Below are positions 24,090-36,181 of a DNA stretch of 64,000 nucleotides, one piece after another. Origin of the DNA: Pseudomonadota bacterium (GTDB taxonomy: Bacteria; Pseudomonadota; Alphaproteobacteria; Rickettsiales; UBA3002). The first letter of the stretch is position 1; each line of letters opens with the position of its first letter. The notes beneath the pieces were generated by a model. The model worked only from the letters and a program-made list of their open reading frames with translations, ran no database searches and was not told the origin of the DNA. The position numbers were made by a program, and so were the translations under genes. The DNA lies in the NCBI GenBank assembly GCA_040384265.1, contig JAZKJM010000002.1:1-64000 (forward strand), read 5' to 3'.

Positions 24090-25381
24090 TCCTGCGCATC
24101 GTCGTAGGAATCTGCCAGCCGCTCGACCAGCAGCTGGGTGATCTGGTTGATCCGCTTCTCGGCGATGGTGAAGCGGTAGCCAAAGAACTCGAACACCGCC
24201 CCCACATCGGGAATCACCCGCGCCTCGTGCAGCACCAACCCGGCGACAGTCGCTGCATGGTCATCGGGCAAATCCCAATCCAGCTGGCGGTTAATATCGC
24301 GGATGGTGACGGTGCCCGCCACGCGGAACGCATGGTCGCCATACGGCATGATTTCGGCAATCGCGCGCGGGTCGTGCTCGTCGTCAATCTCACCGACGAT
24401 TTCCTCGATAATATCCTCCAGCGTCACCACGCCCAGCCACGCGCCATATTCATCGACCACGCAGGCGAAATGCTTACGCTGGCTACGAAACGCCGTGAGC
24501 TGGTCGACCAGCGTCGTCGTCTCGGGCACGAACCACGGCTTGTGCGCAATGCGGCGAATCATCTCGCGCGTGATGCCGATTTTCTGCTGCCGCACCAGTC
24601 GCAGCAAATCCTTGAAATGCACCACCCCGACAATATTCTCCGGGTTATCCTTCCACAGCGGAATACGGCTATGGTTACTCGCAATCGCGTGGGTGATGAT
24701 CGCTTCGGGATCAAGCCCAAGGTCGATGCTCTCCACCTGCGAACGGTGGATCATGATTTCCGACACCGTGCGCGTGTTGAGATCGAGGATGCTGCCCAGC
24801 ATGTCGCGATCCGCTTTCATCACCTCGCCTTCATGGTGGTGCAGCGCAATCGCGCCACGAATCGCCTCGGTCGCCGAAACCAACGATTTGCCCTTGCCCT
24901 CGCGCACCCCCAGCATCCACAGGAACGGATAATCAATCCACTGGATGACCCGCGTAAACGGCTTCAATATCCGGCAGATGAACCACAGCACATAGCTCAC
25001 CCGCAGCGTCACCGCCTCGCTGTTCAAAATCGCATAGGTCTTGGGCAGCACCTCGCCGAAGGTGACGACAATCACCGTCATGATCGCCGAGGCATAAAAC
25101 ACCCCGTCCTCGCCCACCAGCTTAATGGCCAGCCCCGCCGCCAGGCCCGAGCCCAGAATATGCACCGCGCTGTTGCCCAGCAGCAGCGAGCCGATGAGCG
25201 CTTCCTTATCCTTATGCAGCTCGCCGATTTTGCGCGCGCGCGGGTTGCCTTCCTGAATCAGCGAAAACAGCCGGGCTTTGGAAACCCCGGTCACCGCCGT
25301 TTCCGCACCTGCAAAAAATGCCGACGCCCCCACGCATAAAAGGATCATGACAACAGTAACGATAATATCGGTGAGTTCCAT
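24086..25381 (-). CDS. CNNM/CorC-family (HlyC/CorC) transporter-associated protein
   Basis: A 431-residue protein of the CNNM/DUF21 family. Three or four membrane helices with FFAGAETAVTGVSKARLFSL lie in the first 190 residues. Two CBS domains follow (about 205-330, MIHRSQVESIDLGLDP; HSRIPLWKDNPENIVGVVHFKDL), then a CorC_HlyC C-terminal domain (DEYGAWLGVVTLEDIIEEIVGEI...). The family is linked to magnesium or cobalt homeostasis. It follows aroB by 12 bases on the same strand, a conserved alphaproteobacterial order. Confidence 0.93.
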   Translation of the reverse strand: MELTDIIVTVVMILLCVGASAFFAGAETAVTGVSKARLFSLIQEGNPRARKIGELHKDKEALIGSLLLGNSAVHILGSGLAAGLAIKLVGEDGVFYASAIMTVIVVTFGEVLPKTYAILNSEAVTLRVSYVLWFICRILKPFTRVIQWIDYPFLWMLGVREGKGKSLVSATEAIRGAIALHHHEGEVMKADRDMLGSILDLNTRTVSEIMIHRSQVESIDLGLDPEAIITHAIASNHSRIPLWKDNPENIVGVVHFKDLLRLVRQQKIGITREMIRRIAHKPWFVPETTTLVDQLTAFRSQRKHFACVVDEYGAWLGVVTLEDIIEEIVGEIDDEHDPRAIAEIMPYGDHAFRVAGTVTIRDINRQLDWDLPDDHAATVAGLVLHEARVIPDVGAVFEFFGYRFTIAEKRINQITQLLVERLADSYDDAQE

Positions 25382-25393
25382 AAAATGCCTGCT

Positions 25394-26503
25394 TTACGCG
25401 TTGATGAATGAAGCGACGACCGACTGCGCAAGCGCCGGATCCACCGCTTTGGCGACACGCGCCTGCCCCAGCGCATCCAGCACCACAAACGTGAGCGCCC
25501 CGCCTTCGGCTTTTTTGTCTTCCTCGAAATGCGAAGCAATCGCCTCCGCCACCCAGGGATGGGCAATATCGCGCGGATGCGCCGGCAACCCAAGCGCCCG
25601 CAGATGTGTGGCAAGCTCCTGCTCCAGCGTCGCATCCATCAGCCCCATCCGCGCAGACAAGCGGCAGGCCATCACCATGCCAATCGCCACCGCCTCGCCG
25701 TGGATCAGCGCTTCGCCGTAGCCGGTTTCCGCCTCCAGCGCATGCGCGAACGTGTGACCGAAATTGAGCAGCGCGCGCCGATCGGCTTCGCGCTCATCCG
25801 CTTTCACAATCGCCGCTTTCATTCCACACGAGGCCAGCACCGCCTGTTGCTGCAGCGCGCTATCGCCGCCAAGCAACCCCGCCGCATGGGCAAGGCACCA
25901 TTGGTAAAACGGCGCATCCATAATCAGGCCGTATTTGATGATCTCCGCATAGCCCGCGCGCATCTGCCGCGCGGGCAGTGTCGTAAGCGTCGCCACATCC
26001 GCCAGCACCAGCCGTGGCTGATAAAAACTGCCAATCAGGTTCTTGCCCGAAGTTGCATTAATCGCCGTTTTGCCACCGACCGAACTATCCACCTGCGCCA
26101 GCAATGTCGTCGGAATTTGAATAAACGGCACCCCGCGCATCAAAATGCTCGCCGCAAATCCGGTCAGGTCGCCCACCACCCCACCGCCGAGCGCCACCAG
26201 CGTTGTCTTGCGATCGGGCTTCAGCGCCAGCAGCGCATCCATCAACCATGCCAGCGTGGTGAAGCTTTTGCTTTTCTCACCCGCGGGCACACTCACCAGA
26301 TCCGCCCGCACCGCGTTTACCCGCAGGCTGTTCACCAGCCCGTGCGCATAATGCGGCGCCACCGTGTCATCGCTCACCACAATCACCCGTGGCGCAGCAA
26401 GCACCGGCGCGATATGCACGTACGCCTGCGCCAGCAACCCGCTGCCGACCACGATGTCGTAGCCGCGTTCGTCCAATTCCACCCTCAACCGTTGCTCGTT
26501 CAT
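25394..26503 (-). CDS. aroB: 3-dehydroquinate synthase
   Basis: A 369-residue enzyme converting DAHP to 3-dehydroquinate, step two of the shikimate pathway. NAD-binding and active-site segments are visible: VALGGGVVGDLTGFAASILMRG (about 103), PTTLLAQVDSSVGGKTAIN (about 130), and zinc ligands in RALLNFGHTFAHALE (His) and GEALIHGEAVAIGM (His). It overlaps aroK by 4 bases (ATGA), the classical aroK-aroB pair. Confidence 0.97.
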   Translation of the reverse strand: MNEQRLRVELDERGYDIVVGSGLLAQAYVHIAPVLAAPRVIVVSDDTVAPHYAHGLVNSLRVNAVRADLVSVPAGEKSKSFTTLAWLMDALLALKPDRKTTLVALGGGVVGDLTGFAASILMRGVPFIQIPTTLLAQVDSSVGGKTAINATSGKNLIGSFYQPRLVLADVATLTTLPARQMRAGYAEIIKYGLIMDAPFYQWCLAHAAGLLGGDSALQQQAVLASCGMKAAIVKADEREADRRALLNFGHTFAHALEAETGYGEALIHGEAVAIGMVMACRLSARMGLMDATLEQELATHLRALGLPAHPRDIAHPWVAEAIASHFEEDKKAEGGALTFVVLDALGQARVAKAVDPALAQSVVASFINA

Positions 26504-27078
26504 GCTACGTTTCCTTCCAGCGCCTGCACCACCCGTTCCACCACCCGCTCATGCGGCCCGTGGCTGGAATCAATAATAAGATCCGCCAGCGCATACACCG
26601 GGTAACGCTCCTGCATCAGCCGGTCGAGGATGGCGCGCTTATCCCCATTTTCCAGCAGCGGCCGGTGGTCGCGTTTGCTCACCCGCTCGGTCAGCACTTC
26701 CAGGTCGGCGCGCAACCACAGCGAGGTCGCCTGCGCCTGAATCGTCGCCCGCACTTCCGGCTGCATCCACGCGCCGCCGCCGGTGGCCAGCACCAGCGGC
26801 CCTTCGCTCACCAGCCGTGCAATCACGCGCTTTTCCAGATCCCGGAAAATCGGCTCGCCGTGGATCGCAAAAATATCCGCGATCCGGCAACCTGCCGCCG
26901 CTTCGATTTCCTCATCCGAATCCACAAAGCGCCAGCCGATATGTTTTGCCAACCGCCGCCCGATGGTGGATTTGCCCGCCCCCATCAGCCCGATCAGCAC
27001 CAGCGGCCGCGCGCGCCACGCCGTCGCGGCGTCATGCGCTGGCGCATTTGTTTCGTGCGGTGTTTCCGTCTTTTGCAT
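26500..27078 (-). CDS. aroK: Shikimate kinase
   Basis: A shikimate kinase of about 192 residues. The P-loop GLMGAGKST is at about residue 31, the shikimate-binding DSDEEIE at about 53, FRDLEKRVI and LATGGGAW further on, and the lid Arg region SKRDHRPLL at about 140. It phosphorylates shikimate for aromatic amino acid synthesis. The frame is open to 27141, but the ATG at 27078 leaves space for the promoter shared with the divergent Ala/Pro-rich gene. The choice between the two starts is uncertain. Confidence 0.95.
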   Translation of the reverse strand: MQKTETPHETNAPAHDAATAWRARPLVLIGLMGAGKSTIGRRLAKHIGWRFVDSDEEIEAAAGCRIADIFAIHGEPIFRDLEKRVIARLVSEGPLVLATGGGAWMQPEVRATIQAQATSLWLRADLEVLTERVSKRDHRPLLENGDKRAILDRLMQERYPVYALADLIIDSSHGPHERVVERVVQALEGNVA

Positions 27079-27170
27079 GCTAACTGTTGACTCTCGTGGG
27101 ATTACAAAGCACAAGGGTAGCGGCTTTGCCATAGAATTCAACCATCAACCACAACCCTGCATGAGGCGTT

Positions 27171-27581
27171 ATGACCACCCCATCCAAAAATAAGAATCTC
27201 ATCATCATCCTCGCTGCGGTGGCCGTTGTTGCGGCTGTTGCAGTCGCGGTGACCACCGGCACCTCCGCCCCCACCACCGAAGTTGTCACCACCGAAGTTC
27301 CCGTGACCCCAGCTGCTGAAGTAGCTGCTCCGGTCGATGCAATGGCCCCTGCCGCTGCTCCGGCCCCTGCGGATGCTGTAGCACCAGAAACTGCTGCTCC
27401 CGGCGCTGCAGTTGTCACCTCGCCAGATGGTAGCGTCAGCGTTACTGCTCCCGGCGCACAAGTGACCACCAGCCCGGATGGTAGCGTTTCCGTAACGACC
27501 ACCGCTCCGGCTGCCGCACCTGCTGCTGCCCCTGCACCTGCTGCCGCACCAGCGCCAGCTGCACCGGCCGCCACGCACTAG
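27171..27581 (+). CDS. Ala/Pro-rich membrane-anchored or secreted protein
   Basis: A 136-residue protein. A basic start and one hydrophobic helix (NLIIILAAVAVVAAVAVAV, about 9-27) form a signal anchor. The rest is low-complexity Ala/Pro/Thr with a repeated SPDGSVSVT module (about 84-92 and 101-109) and a PAPAAAPAP tail. No enzymatic domain is visible. It is probably a periplasm-facing disordered protein. It lies directly upstream of xerD (10 bases), and that conserved-looking spacing suggests co-transcription. Confidence 0.65.
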   Translation: MTTPSKNKNLIIILAAVAVVAAVAVAVTTGTSAPTTEVVTTEVPVTPAAEVAAPVDAMAPAAAPAPADAVAPETAAPGAAVVTSPDGSVSVTAPGAQVTTSPDGSVSVTTTAPAAAPAAAPAPAAAPAPAAPAATH

Positions 27582-27591
27582 TTTTTAGTGC

Positions 27592-28545
27592 ATGACCACG
27601 ACGCAACACGCCACCCCGGCTAACTGGCTGGGGTGGCGTGATTCGTTTCTGGAGATGCTCATCGCCACCCGCGGTGCCTCCCTCGCCACCCGCGACGCCT
27701 ACGCCCGCGACCTGGCCGACTTCTTCGCCTTCGCCGCCGCCAGCGGTTTCGCGATGGACGCCATCACCCACCGCAACATCACCGATTACCTGAGCGACCA
27801 GACCGCACGCGCGATGGCCAGCACCACCCTCGCCCGCCGCCGCTCCACCCTCACCCAATGGTTCAAATTCCTCATCAGCGAAGGCATCGCCCACGAGAAC
27901 CCGATGCTGCTGCTCAGCGCCGCCAAGCGCAGCCGCCGCCTACCCAAGCTGCTCTCGAAAGACGAAGTGCAGCAGCTCATCGCCACCGCCCATGCCGATC
28001 ATTCCAACGAAGGTGCACGCCTCAATGCGCTGATGGAAATCATCTACGCCTCTGGCATGCGGGTGAGCGAGCTGGTCACCCTCACCCTGCGCCATATCGG
28101 CCGCGACCCCAAACACCCGAAAAAAATCCAGCCCTATTTCATCATCACCGGCAAAGGCGGCAAGGATCGGCTGGTGCCGCTGCATAGCGGCGCGCTGCAA
28201 GCGCTGGAGCGCTACCTGTCCGTGCGCGACCACTTCATCCCCGCCAAGCGCGACTCGGTGTATATCTTCCCCTCGCACGGCAAATCCGGCCACCTCACCC
28301 GCCAGCGTTTCGGGCAAATGCTCAAAACCCTGTGCCTGAACGCCGCCATCGACCCGGCCCGCTGTTCACCGCACACGTTGCGTCATTCCTTCGCCACCCA
28401 CCTGCTCGAAGGCGGCGCCGACCTGCGCGTCATCCAGGAACTGCTCGGCCACGCCGATATCGCCACCACGCAGATCTACACCCACGTCGCCGATAGCCGT
28501 TTAATTTCCGTCGTCAATGAGAAGCACCCGCTCGCGCAGGAGTGA
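27592..28545 (+). CDS. xerD: Tyrosine recombinase XerD
   Basis: A 317-residue chromosome-dimer-resolution recombinase. It has an N-terminal SAM-like core-binding domain (about 15-100) and a catalytic domain with Arg in ASGMRVSEL, Lys in [11 protein letters not shown], the [19 protein letters not shown] box, HAD, and the nucleophile Tyr in TTQIYTHV. It acts with XerC at the dif site near FtsK. It is assigned as XerD rather than XerC by the [20 protein letters not shown] stretch and by the alphaproteobacterial position next to aroK; the paralogues are similar. Confidence 0.9.
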   Translation: MTTTQHATPANWLGWRDSFLEMLIATRGASLATRDAYARDLADFFAFAAASGFAMDAITHRNITDYLSDQTARAMASTTLARRRSTLTQWFKFLISEGIAHENPMLLLSAAKRSRRLPKLLSKDEVQQLIATAHADHSNEGARLNALMEIIYASGMRVSELVTLTLRHIGRDPKHPKKIQPYFIITGKGGKDRLVPLHSGALQALERYLSVRDHFIPAKRDSVYIFPSHGKSGHLTRQRFGQMLKTLCLNAAIDPARCSPHTLRHSFATHLLEGGADLRVIQELLGHADIATTQIYTHVADSRLISVVNEKHPLAQE

Positions 28546-28546
28546 A

Positions 28547-29368
28547 CTAAGCCCGCTCGGCCTGGCGCGTTTTCGCAGGGGCCTTCACCACCGCTGCCGC
28601 CACTTGCGATTGCTGGATGGAAGGCGGCAACTTGGAAACTTCCGTATCCTGCGTACGTTCCGAAGCCGGGGCCGTTTCATTCAGGAAAAACTTGATGAGC
28701 GACATGAAGAAATCACCCAGCAGACCGCCGATACCCAGCGCACTCATCGCCGTATCGCTGAACCCAAACGATTCCAAATTCTGGCGGCGGACGGCGAGTT
28801 CTTCGGCGTCTTCCTGCGTGGTCGTTTTACCGCTCTTACGGCGTGCCGCATAAGCTTCACGCGCATCCATATCGACGCCCATGCGCGAGCTCGCCCATTC
28901 CTGCAAATCGCCCGACGTGAAGTCCGCAAACTGCTTGCCCTTGAACTTGATGCTCGCATTCGCGGTGATCACCCCATCGCCGAGTAGCGAGCGAATGGAT
29001 GTTGAAGGCGATGCCCCAAGCACCGCGCGGGCGCCACCGGGCCCTGCAAAATGGGCGAGGTAATATTCCCCCGCCGTCGGCGCACGGCCAAGCACACCGC
29101 GCAAAACCTTGTCGTTATCCATCGTAAAGCGCACCACCGCATCGCACTGCGCGACGGGATCGTGAATATCGCCACCATTGCCATATTGCGCCCATGTCGA
29201 GCGGATAAACTGGAAAATACCCGTAGCGGTGCTGTTGGGATTCTTGGCATAATTATCGCCGCCACTTTCGGCGCGCATAATATGGGTGAGGAATTGATAC
29301 ATCTCCGGCGGCTGACCGTGACGCTCCACCGCCTGACGCAAGATCTGCAAATTTTCTGCTCTACTCAT
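28547..29368 (-). CDS. Lytic-transglycosylase-like protein
   Basis: A 273-residue protein. The N-terminal 110 residues resemble an SLT/lysozyme-like fold: a catalytic-type Glu in IMRAESGGDNYAKNP, then GIFQFIRSTWAQYG and a later EYYLAHFAGPGGARAVLG. The remainder is helical and charged, with one possible hydrophobic segment (ALGIGGLLGDFFMSLIKFFL, about 220). No signal peptide is visible, so it may be phage-like or exported by another route. The start at 29368 (MSRAEN) avoids an implausible basic extension. Confidence 0.75.
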   Translation of the reverse strand: MSRAENLQILRQAVERHGQPPEMYQFLTHIMRAESGGDNYAKNPNSTATGIFQFIRSTWAQYGNGGDIHDPVAQCDAVVRFTMDNDKVLRGVLGRAPTAGEYYLAHFAGPGGARAVLGASPSTSIRSLLGDGVITANASIKFKGKQFADFTSGDLQEWASSRMGVDMDAREAYAARRKSGKTTTQEDAEELAVRRQNLESFGFSDTAMSALGIGGLLGDFFMSLIKFFLNETAPASERTQDTEVSKLPPSIQQSQVAAAVVKAPAKTRQAERA

Positions 29369-29426
29369 AGCATCAGTTATACCACGGCACCGCCAACGCA
29401 ATTATGACAGTTTCGTGAAGATGCGC

Positions 29427-30326
29427 CTACTTCTTGGCCTTTTTCACCGCCGGTTTATCGGCCTTTTCCTCGGCTTTGGGGGCAACCGCCGCCTGCTTGC
29501 ACTCCACCATCGTCACGTCATAGACTGGGTGTTCAAGCGCCGCGATCGATGGGCTCGATGCATACATCCAGCCACGAAACAGCGGCTTCAGTCCATTCTT
29601 ATCCGGCAAATGTTCGGAAATATCGAGCAGCCCGGCATAATCCGTCTGGCTCGTCGGCGACGAGGCGCGGCAGGTGACTGCCGTGATTTCCAACCGCCCG
29701 AATTTAATCACATCGCCGGGTTTAATCTCCATCAGCTCCGATTGCGCCGTCACCTTGTTAAGCGCGCGGATCACCACTTTGCGCGGCGCGCTGTCGGGCG
29801 TCGCGGCATCGAAAATCGGGCTTGTCAGTTCGGTCGGTTCGGCCGGGTCTTCCTTCGCCGGGTCGGCAGCAGGTGGCACGGGTGTTGGCGGTTGCGCTTC
29901 GGAAGCTTCCACCGCATCCACCCCCACCACCGGCACGGCCTGCGCGTTATGCGGCCCGCTTGGTATCGCCGGGCCGGAAGACTCCCCGCGGCCAAACGGC
30001 ACTTTCGGCTGGTAGTTGCCAAACGGCGTTGCCGTCGTCGCGGCAGCAGGCGCCGCTTGCACCGGTGCGATATCAATCGTAGGCGCAACCGGCTTCTGCC
30101 ATGGCAGCTTTGCGCCGCCCTCGCCTTCCGGCGCGGCAGGCACATCATGCGTGGTCAGGATAGCGGCATCCGCCGCGTTTTTTTGTTCAGGCGTGATGCG
30201 GCGCGGTGTGCTATCGGGCGCGCTGAACGGCAGCGCCGTGATGGGCGCGCCCTCCTGCCCGTGGGCGGTGCTGCTGAGGGCAACCGCCACGAGCGCCGCA
30301 CCGACAAGCCTGTGAAGCCGCATCAT
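29427..30326 (-). CDS. DUF2155 domain periplasmic protein
   Basis: A 299-residue exported protein. A signal peptide (about 1-23) leads to a long Pro/Ala-rich linker and then the DUF2155 domain (about 185-275), with VVIRALNKVTAQSELMEIKP, TCRASSPTSQTDYAG and LFRGWMYASSPSIAALEHPVYDV. The tail is Lys/Ala-rich. DUF2155 proteins are alphaproteobacterial and commonly lie beside the NDUFA12-like gene and mlaD, as here. Their role is unknown, but the domain looks like a secreted binding module. Confidence 0.9.
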   Translation of the reverse strand: MMRLHRLVGAALVAVALSSTAHGQEGAPITALPFSAPDSTPRRITPEQKNAADAAILTTHDVPAAPEGEGGAKLPWQKPVAPTIDIAPVQAAPAAATTATPFGNYQPKVPFGRGESSGPAIPSGPHNAQAVPVVGVDAVEASEAQPPTPVPPAADPAKEDPAEPTELTSPIFDAATPDSAPRKVVIRALNKVTAQSELMEIKPGDVIKFGRLEITAVTCRASSPTSQTDYAGLLDISEHLPDKNGLKPLFRGWMYASSPSIAALEHPVYDVTMVECKQAAVAPKAEEKADKPAVKKAKK

Positions 30327-30335
30327 GAAAAACGT

Positions 30336-30848
30336 CTATTCGAGCGTTGGCGGTTGGGCATCGTCGGCTGGTTTTTCAGCAGCATCAGCTTTGCCGCCCT
30401 TATCCGCCCCGCCGCCGGAGAAGACGAATTTACCGATCATCTCCTCTAAGCTGATGGAGGGTTGGGTGAAGGCGATTTTCTCACCATCGGCGAGGTTCTT
30501 GTCATCGCCACCGGGCTCGATGGCGAGGAATTTCTCGCCCAGCAAGCCCGAGCTTTGCACCGCAGCGGACGAATCGCTCGGCAGTTTAATCGCGTTGCCA
30601 ATGCGCATGGTGGCAACCGCCTGATAGGATTTCGGATCCAGCACCAACGTCTCGACCACGCCGATTTTGATGCCGCCGACGCGCACCGTGCTGCCGGGCG
30701 TAATGCCGTTGATGTTGGAGAATGCCGCGGTGACCGTATAGCCTTCCACCGGCTTCACATTGCTGTTGCTGTAGGCGAAATAAAGAAAGCCGCCAGCCAC
30801 CGCCAGCACCACTGCGCCCATCACCGTTTCGATTGCATTATTGGCCAT
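30336..30848 (-). CDS. mlaD: MlaD/MCE-domain lipid transport protein
   Basis: A 170-residue protein. It has an N-terminal transmembrane helix (VMGAVVLAVAGGFLYFAYS), then an MCE domain (about 38-115) with VTAAFSNINGITPGSTVRVG and SSGLLGEKFLAIEPGG, and a charged C-terminus. MlaD forms the hexameric periplasmic ring of the MlaFEDB importer that returns phospholipids from the outer membrane. The other mla genes are not adjacent. The order mlaD-DUF2155 is conserved in Alphaproteobacteria. Confidence 0.93.
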   Translation of the reverse strand: MANNAIETVMGAVVLAVAGGFLYFAYSNSNVKPVEGYTVTAAFSNINGITPGSTVRVGGIKIGVVETLVLDPKSYQAVATMRIGNAIKLPSDSSAAVQSSGLLGEKFLAIEPGGDDKNLADGEKIAFTQPSISLEEMIGKFVFSGGGADKGGKADAAEKPADDAQPPTLE

Positions 30849-30913
30849 ACATCACCCCATCATGAAAGATGGTATGCACGTAACATGCGTGACCCGCGCT
30901 GGCAAGGGGACGA

Positions 30914-31216
30914 TTATTCGCTGCCCGTTGCGCTGGCATTCCCGCCGCCGCCGCTGTTGGTACTGCTTGGCCCAACACCGCCACCCCACATGCCACCACC
31001 ACCGCCGCCGCCGCCTTCATCGTCGGAGCAGTCGGATGCCCATGCACCATAACAATGGTTTTTCCCATAGAAGGATTTAAACCATTTATCGTTTTCCTTC
31101 TCCTCTTTCGTGGAGCTGGTAAACGCATCGAGACCGAGCCCTGCTTCGGAGCCTTTTTCAAATCCTGCACACGCCGTCAGCGCGAGCAACAACGCCATGG
31201 CAGCTGCGCGTATCAT
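30914..31216 (-). CDS. Small lipoprotein with Gly-rich tail
   Basis: A 100-residue protein with a lipobox signal (MALLLALTACAG, Cys near residue 16). The mature part has a charged region (TKEEKENDKWFKSFYGKNHC) and a Gly/Ser-rich tail (DDEGGGGGGGGMWGGG). The start at 31216 overlaps the NDUFA12-like gene stop by four bases. No function is known; it is probably an outer-membrane lipoprotein. Confidence 0.7.
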   Translation of the reverse strand: MIRAAAMALLLALTACAGFEKGSEAGLGLDAFTSSTKEEKENDKWFKSFYGKNHCYGAWASDCSDDEGGGGGGGGMWGGGVGPSSTNSGGGGNASATGSE

Positions 31217-31599
31217 TGCGGGCTCCAAGGCTCGTAATCCGCGGCAGCGGCCGCACGCGTGCCCGCTTTGCTGATATGGCCCGGCGGCAGGTAGCGCCCG
31301 GTCGTACCCGTCAAATTCGGCACATGGTTTTTTTGCCAGTTATACTGCTTCGTTTCGCTCAGCGGTGCATCCAGCGTGTAGTGCAACCAGCCATGCCATT
31401 GCGCGGGCACTTTCGATGCTTCCGGCACGCCCTGATAAATCACCCAGCGTTTGCAACGCGCGCCTTTGGCGACGCGGCGCGTTTCGAAATAGCGGTTGCC
31501 AAACGCATCACGGCCAACAAATCGGCCATGAAGCCAGCTGCTCAGTTTGGTGCCAATCGTCGCCGACATACCGTCTCCCTCGTAATCCTCGCTCCCCAC
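31213..31599 (-). CDS. NDUFA12-like NADH:ubiquinone oxidoreductase subunit
   Basis: A 128-residue homologue of the complex I accessory subunit NDUFA12/B17.2, found in Alphaproteobacteria and mitochondria. Conserved parts are FVGRDAFGNRYFETRR (about 21), VPEASKVPAQWHGWLHYTLD (about 56) and NLTGTTGRYLPPGH near the end. It supports assembly or stability of complex I at the membrane arm. It heads a minus-strand run with the lipoprotein, mlaD and DUF2155 genes. Confidence 0.95.
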   Translation of the reverse strand: MGSEDYEGDGMSATIGTKLSSWLHGRFVGRDAFGNRYFETRRVAKGARCKRWVIYQGVPEASKVPAQWHGWLHYTLDAPLSETKQYNWQKNHVPNLTGTTGRYLPPGHISKAGTRAAAAADYEPWSPQ

Positions 31600-31623
31600 C
31601 TGCGTGGGGATGGCGGATGGACG

Positions 31624-34002
<2,379 letters not shown>

Positions 34003-34122
34003 GATGCGTCATCCCCATGCAGGTTGCCTAAATAACTGGCCGACTATGCACATAAACCACGTAAACTCAAGCACTCACGCGGTTTTGGCCCCAATAATCG
34101 CCGTTTAGGGGTATATAGGGCG

Positions 34123-36003
34123 CTAAAGTGCGCCTGTCAGGGGGTCTTCGCGGTAAAAGCGGCTGCGTTCGCGGTCAATGGCTTCCAGCTGGGCCTTGAG
34201 CGCCATCAGGCGGCTGAAATTCTCGTCGTTCATCTCCTGGCCAAGGGCTGCTTCCGCCGCCATGCATTCGGCCTTCAGCCGGGCGCGGTCCACATCGTTG
34301 ATCACCTCGCCCCATAGCCGCTGGGCCCGCGCCTCGCGCACCATATCGTCCTTCGTGAACTCGATGCCGAGCTTTTCCATTGCCCCCAGCACCGCGTTGC
34401 AGGATTCGGCCGCCGCCTCTTCTTTCAGGGTCTGCCACAGCCCGGCGCAGGTCAGGCTGGGAGATTCGATATGCAGCTCGGTAATCAGCTCGTGCATTTT
34501 CTGCTGCCAGGGCGCCGGCATCGGCGCATGCAGCCAGAACTCCTCGGCAGAAGAATCGAGCAACAGCGATGGGCAGGCGATCACCAGCGCCATCAGGTTG
34601 CTGGCCGGGGCGAGCAAGCTGCCATCCGCCGTGCGGGCGATGGGCGGCAACGGTTGCGAGCCGACCTTGGCATCCTTCGTATCCTTGCCCTTATAGTTCG
34701 ATTTCTCGAAGCGGCCCTTCTCATACCGCGGCTGGCTCGCCTCGCGCAGCCGGTCGCGCACATATTGCTTATAATAATGCTGCACCGTCGGGTGTTTGAT
34801 CTGGCCGACTTTGACCATCACATCCTGTTCCTGCGCGGCGCGGGCTTCGGGGGTGGTGGCCCCCGTGCTCATCGCCTGATGCCACAGCACGGATGCCAGC
34901 GGCTCAGCCCGCGCTACAATCTCATCGAACGCGGCGCGCCCGGCATTGCGCAGCAGCGAATCCGGGTCATCGCCCTTGGGCATCAGCGCGAAGCGCAGCG
35001 TTTTGCCCGGCACCAGCAGCGGCAGCGCCAGATCCATCGCCCGCGTCATGGCGCGTTGCCCGGCATTGTCACCATCCAAACACAGCGTCGGCTCATCCAC
35101 CAGCTGCCAGCTGAGCTGCAATTGCTCCGGCGTAATCGCGGTGCCCAGCGGCGCCACCGCATACGCGACACCGCCCTGGGCGAGCGCGATCACATCCATA
35201 TAGCCTTCGCAGATGATGAGCTTACGCGCATCGAACGCGGCGCGGCGCGCGATGTCGAGGTTGAACAGCTGACGGCCTTTGCTGAACAGTGAGGTCTCGG
35301 GCGAGTTCAAATATTTCGGCGCATCCGCATTCGGTTCGCCCGGCAGCACGCGGCCACCAAAGGCGATGACGCGGCTCTTGCGATCGCGGATCGGAAACAT
35401 CAGGCGGCGGCGAAACCGCGTATACGGCGCTTTATCCTCGACGCTGATGAGCATGCCGGTTTCCACCAGCTGCGCGGGCGTGATGTTTTTTGCCTTCATC
35501 GCCTGCGCCAACGCGTTGCGATCCGCCGGTGCGTAGCCGATGCGGAAGCGCGAAATGGTTTCCGCACTCAGCCCGCGCTCCTGCAGGTAACGGCGCGCTA
35601 GCTCGCCCTCGCTGGTCGATTCCAGCTGGTATTCAAACCAGGACGTCACCGCCTCCATCACTTGCTGGAGGGATTGGGCTTTTTGCTCGCGCTCAACTTC
35701 TGCGATTGTTTCACGTGGAACACTCAACCCAGCAAGCCCGGCCAGCCGCTCGACCGCCTCGCGGTAGCCCAGATGCTCGTAATCCATTGTAAAGCCGATC
35801 ACATCCCCATGCGCACCGCAGCCGAAACAGTGGAAAAACCCCTTCTCGTCATTGACCGTGAAGGAGGGCGATTTCTCCTTATGAAACGGGCACAAAGCAT
35901 GGAACTCGCGCCCCGCCCGCCGCAGGCTGACCGCCTTACCCACCACTTCAGAGACCCGAAGACGGTTGCGGATTTCTTCAATAAACGACTGAGGATACTT
36001 CAT
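34123..36003 (-). CDS. dnaG: DNA primase
   Basis: A 626-residue primase. The zinc-binding domain has CPFHKEKSPSFTVNDEKGFF (about 38-57) followed by CFGCG. The catalytic TOPRIM region has LIICEGYMDVIAL (about 258) and CLDGDNAGQRAMTRAMDLAL (about 305). The C-terminal helicase-binding domain is less conserved. It makes the RNA primers for replication. It lies 120 bases upstream of rpoD on the same strand, the classical dnaG-rpoD arrangement (without rpsU). Confidence 0.97.
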   Translation of the reverse strand: MKYPQSFIEEIRNRLRVSEVVGKAVSLRRAGREFHALCPFHKEKSPSFTVNDEKGFFHCFGCGAHGDVIGFTMDYEHLGYREAVERLAGLAGLSVPRETIAEVEREQKAQSLQQVMEAVTSWFEYQLESTSEGELARRYLQERGLSAETISRFRIGYAPADRNALAQAMKAKNITPAQLVETGMLISVEDKAPYTRFRRRLMFPIRDRKSRVIAFGGRVLPGEPNADAPKYLNSPETSLFSKGRQLFNLDIARRAAFDARKLIICEGYMDVIALAQGGVAYAVAPLGTAITPEQLQLSWQLVDEPTLCLDGDNAGQRAMTRAMDLALPLLVPGKTLRFALMPKGDDPDSLLRNAGRAAFDEIVARAEPLASVLWHQAMSTGATTPEARAAQEQDVMVKVGQIKHPTVQHYYKQYVRDRLREASQPRYEKGRFEKSNYKGKDTKDAKVGSQPLPPIARTADGSLLAPASNLMALVIACPSLLLDSSAEEFWLHAPMPAPWQQKMHELITELHIESPSLTCAGLWQTLKEEAAAESCNAVLGAMEKLGIEFTKDDMVREARAQRLWGEVINDVDRARLKAECMAAEAALGQEMNDENFSRLMALKAQLEAIDRERSRFYREDPLTGAL

Positions 36004-36181
36004 AATACCGCTGAATTGCTTGCTAATACGCCTGTGGATAAGAATATTTTTTCGGGGTTTGCCCCCTCGCCTATTGACCGAGCGGCTTCCCTCTACCTAT
36101 GCTGACCCTACTGCGCCCGCGGGCAAACACGCAACAAGAACGCAGCAATCGCCAACAACAAAATCAAAACAGGTGACCTCG

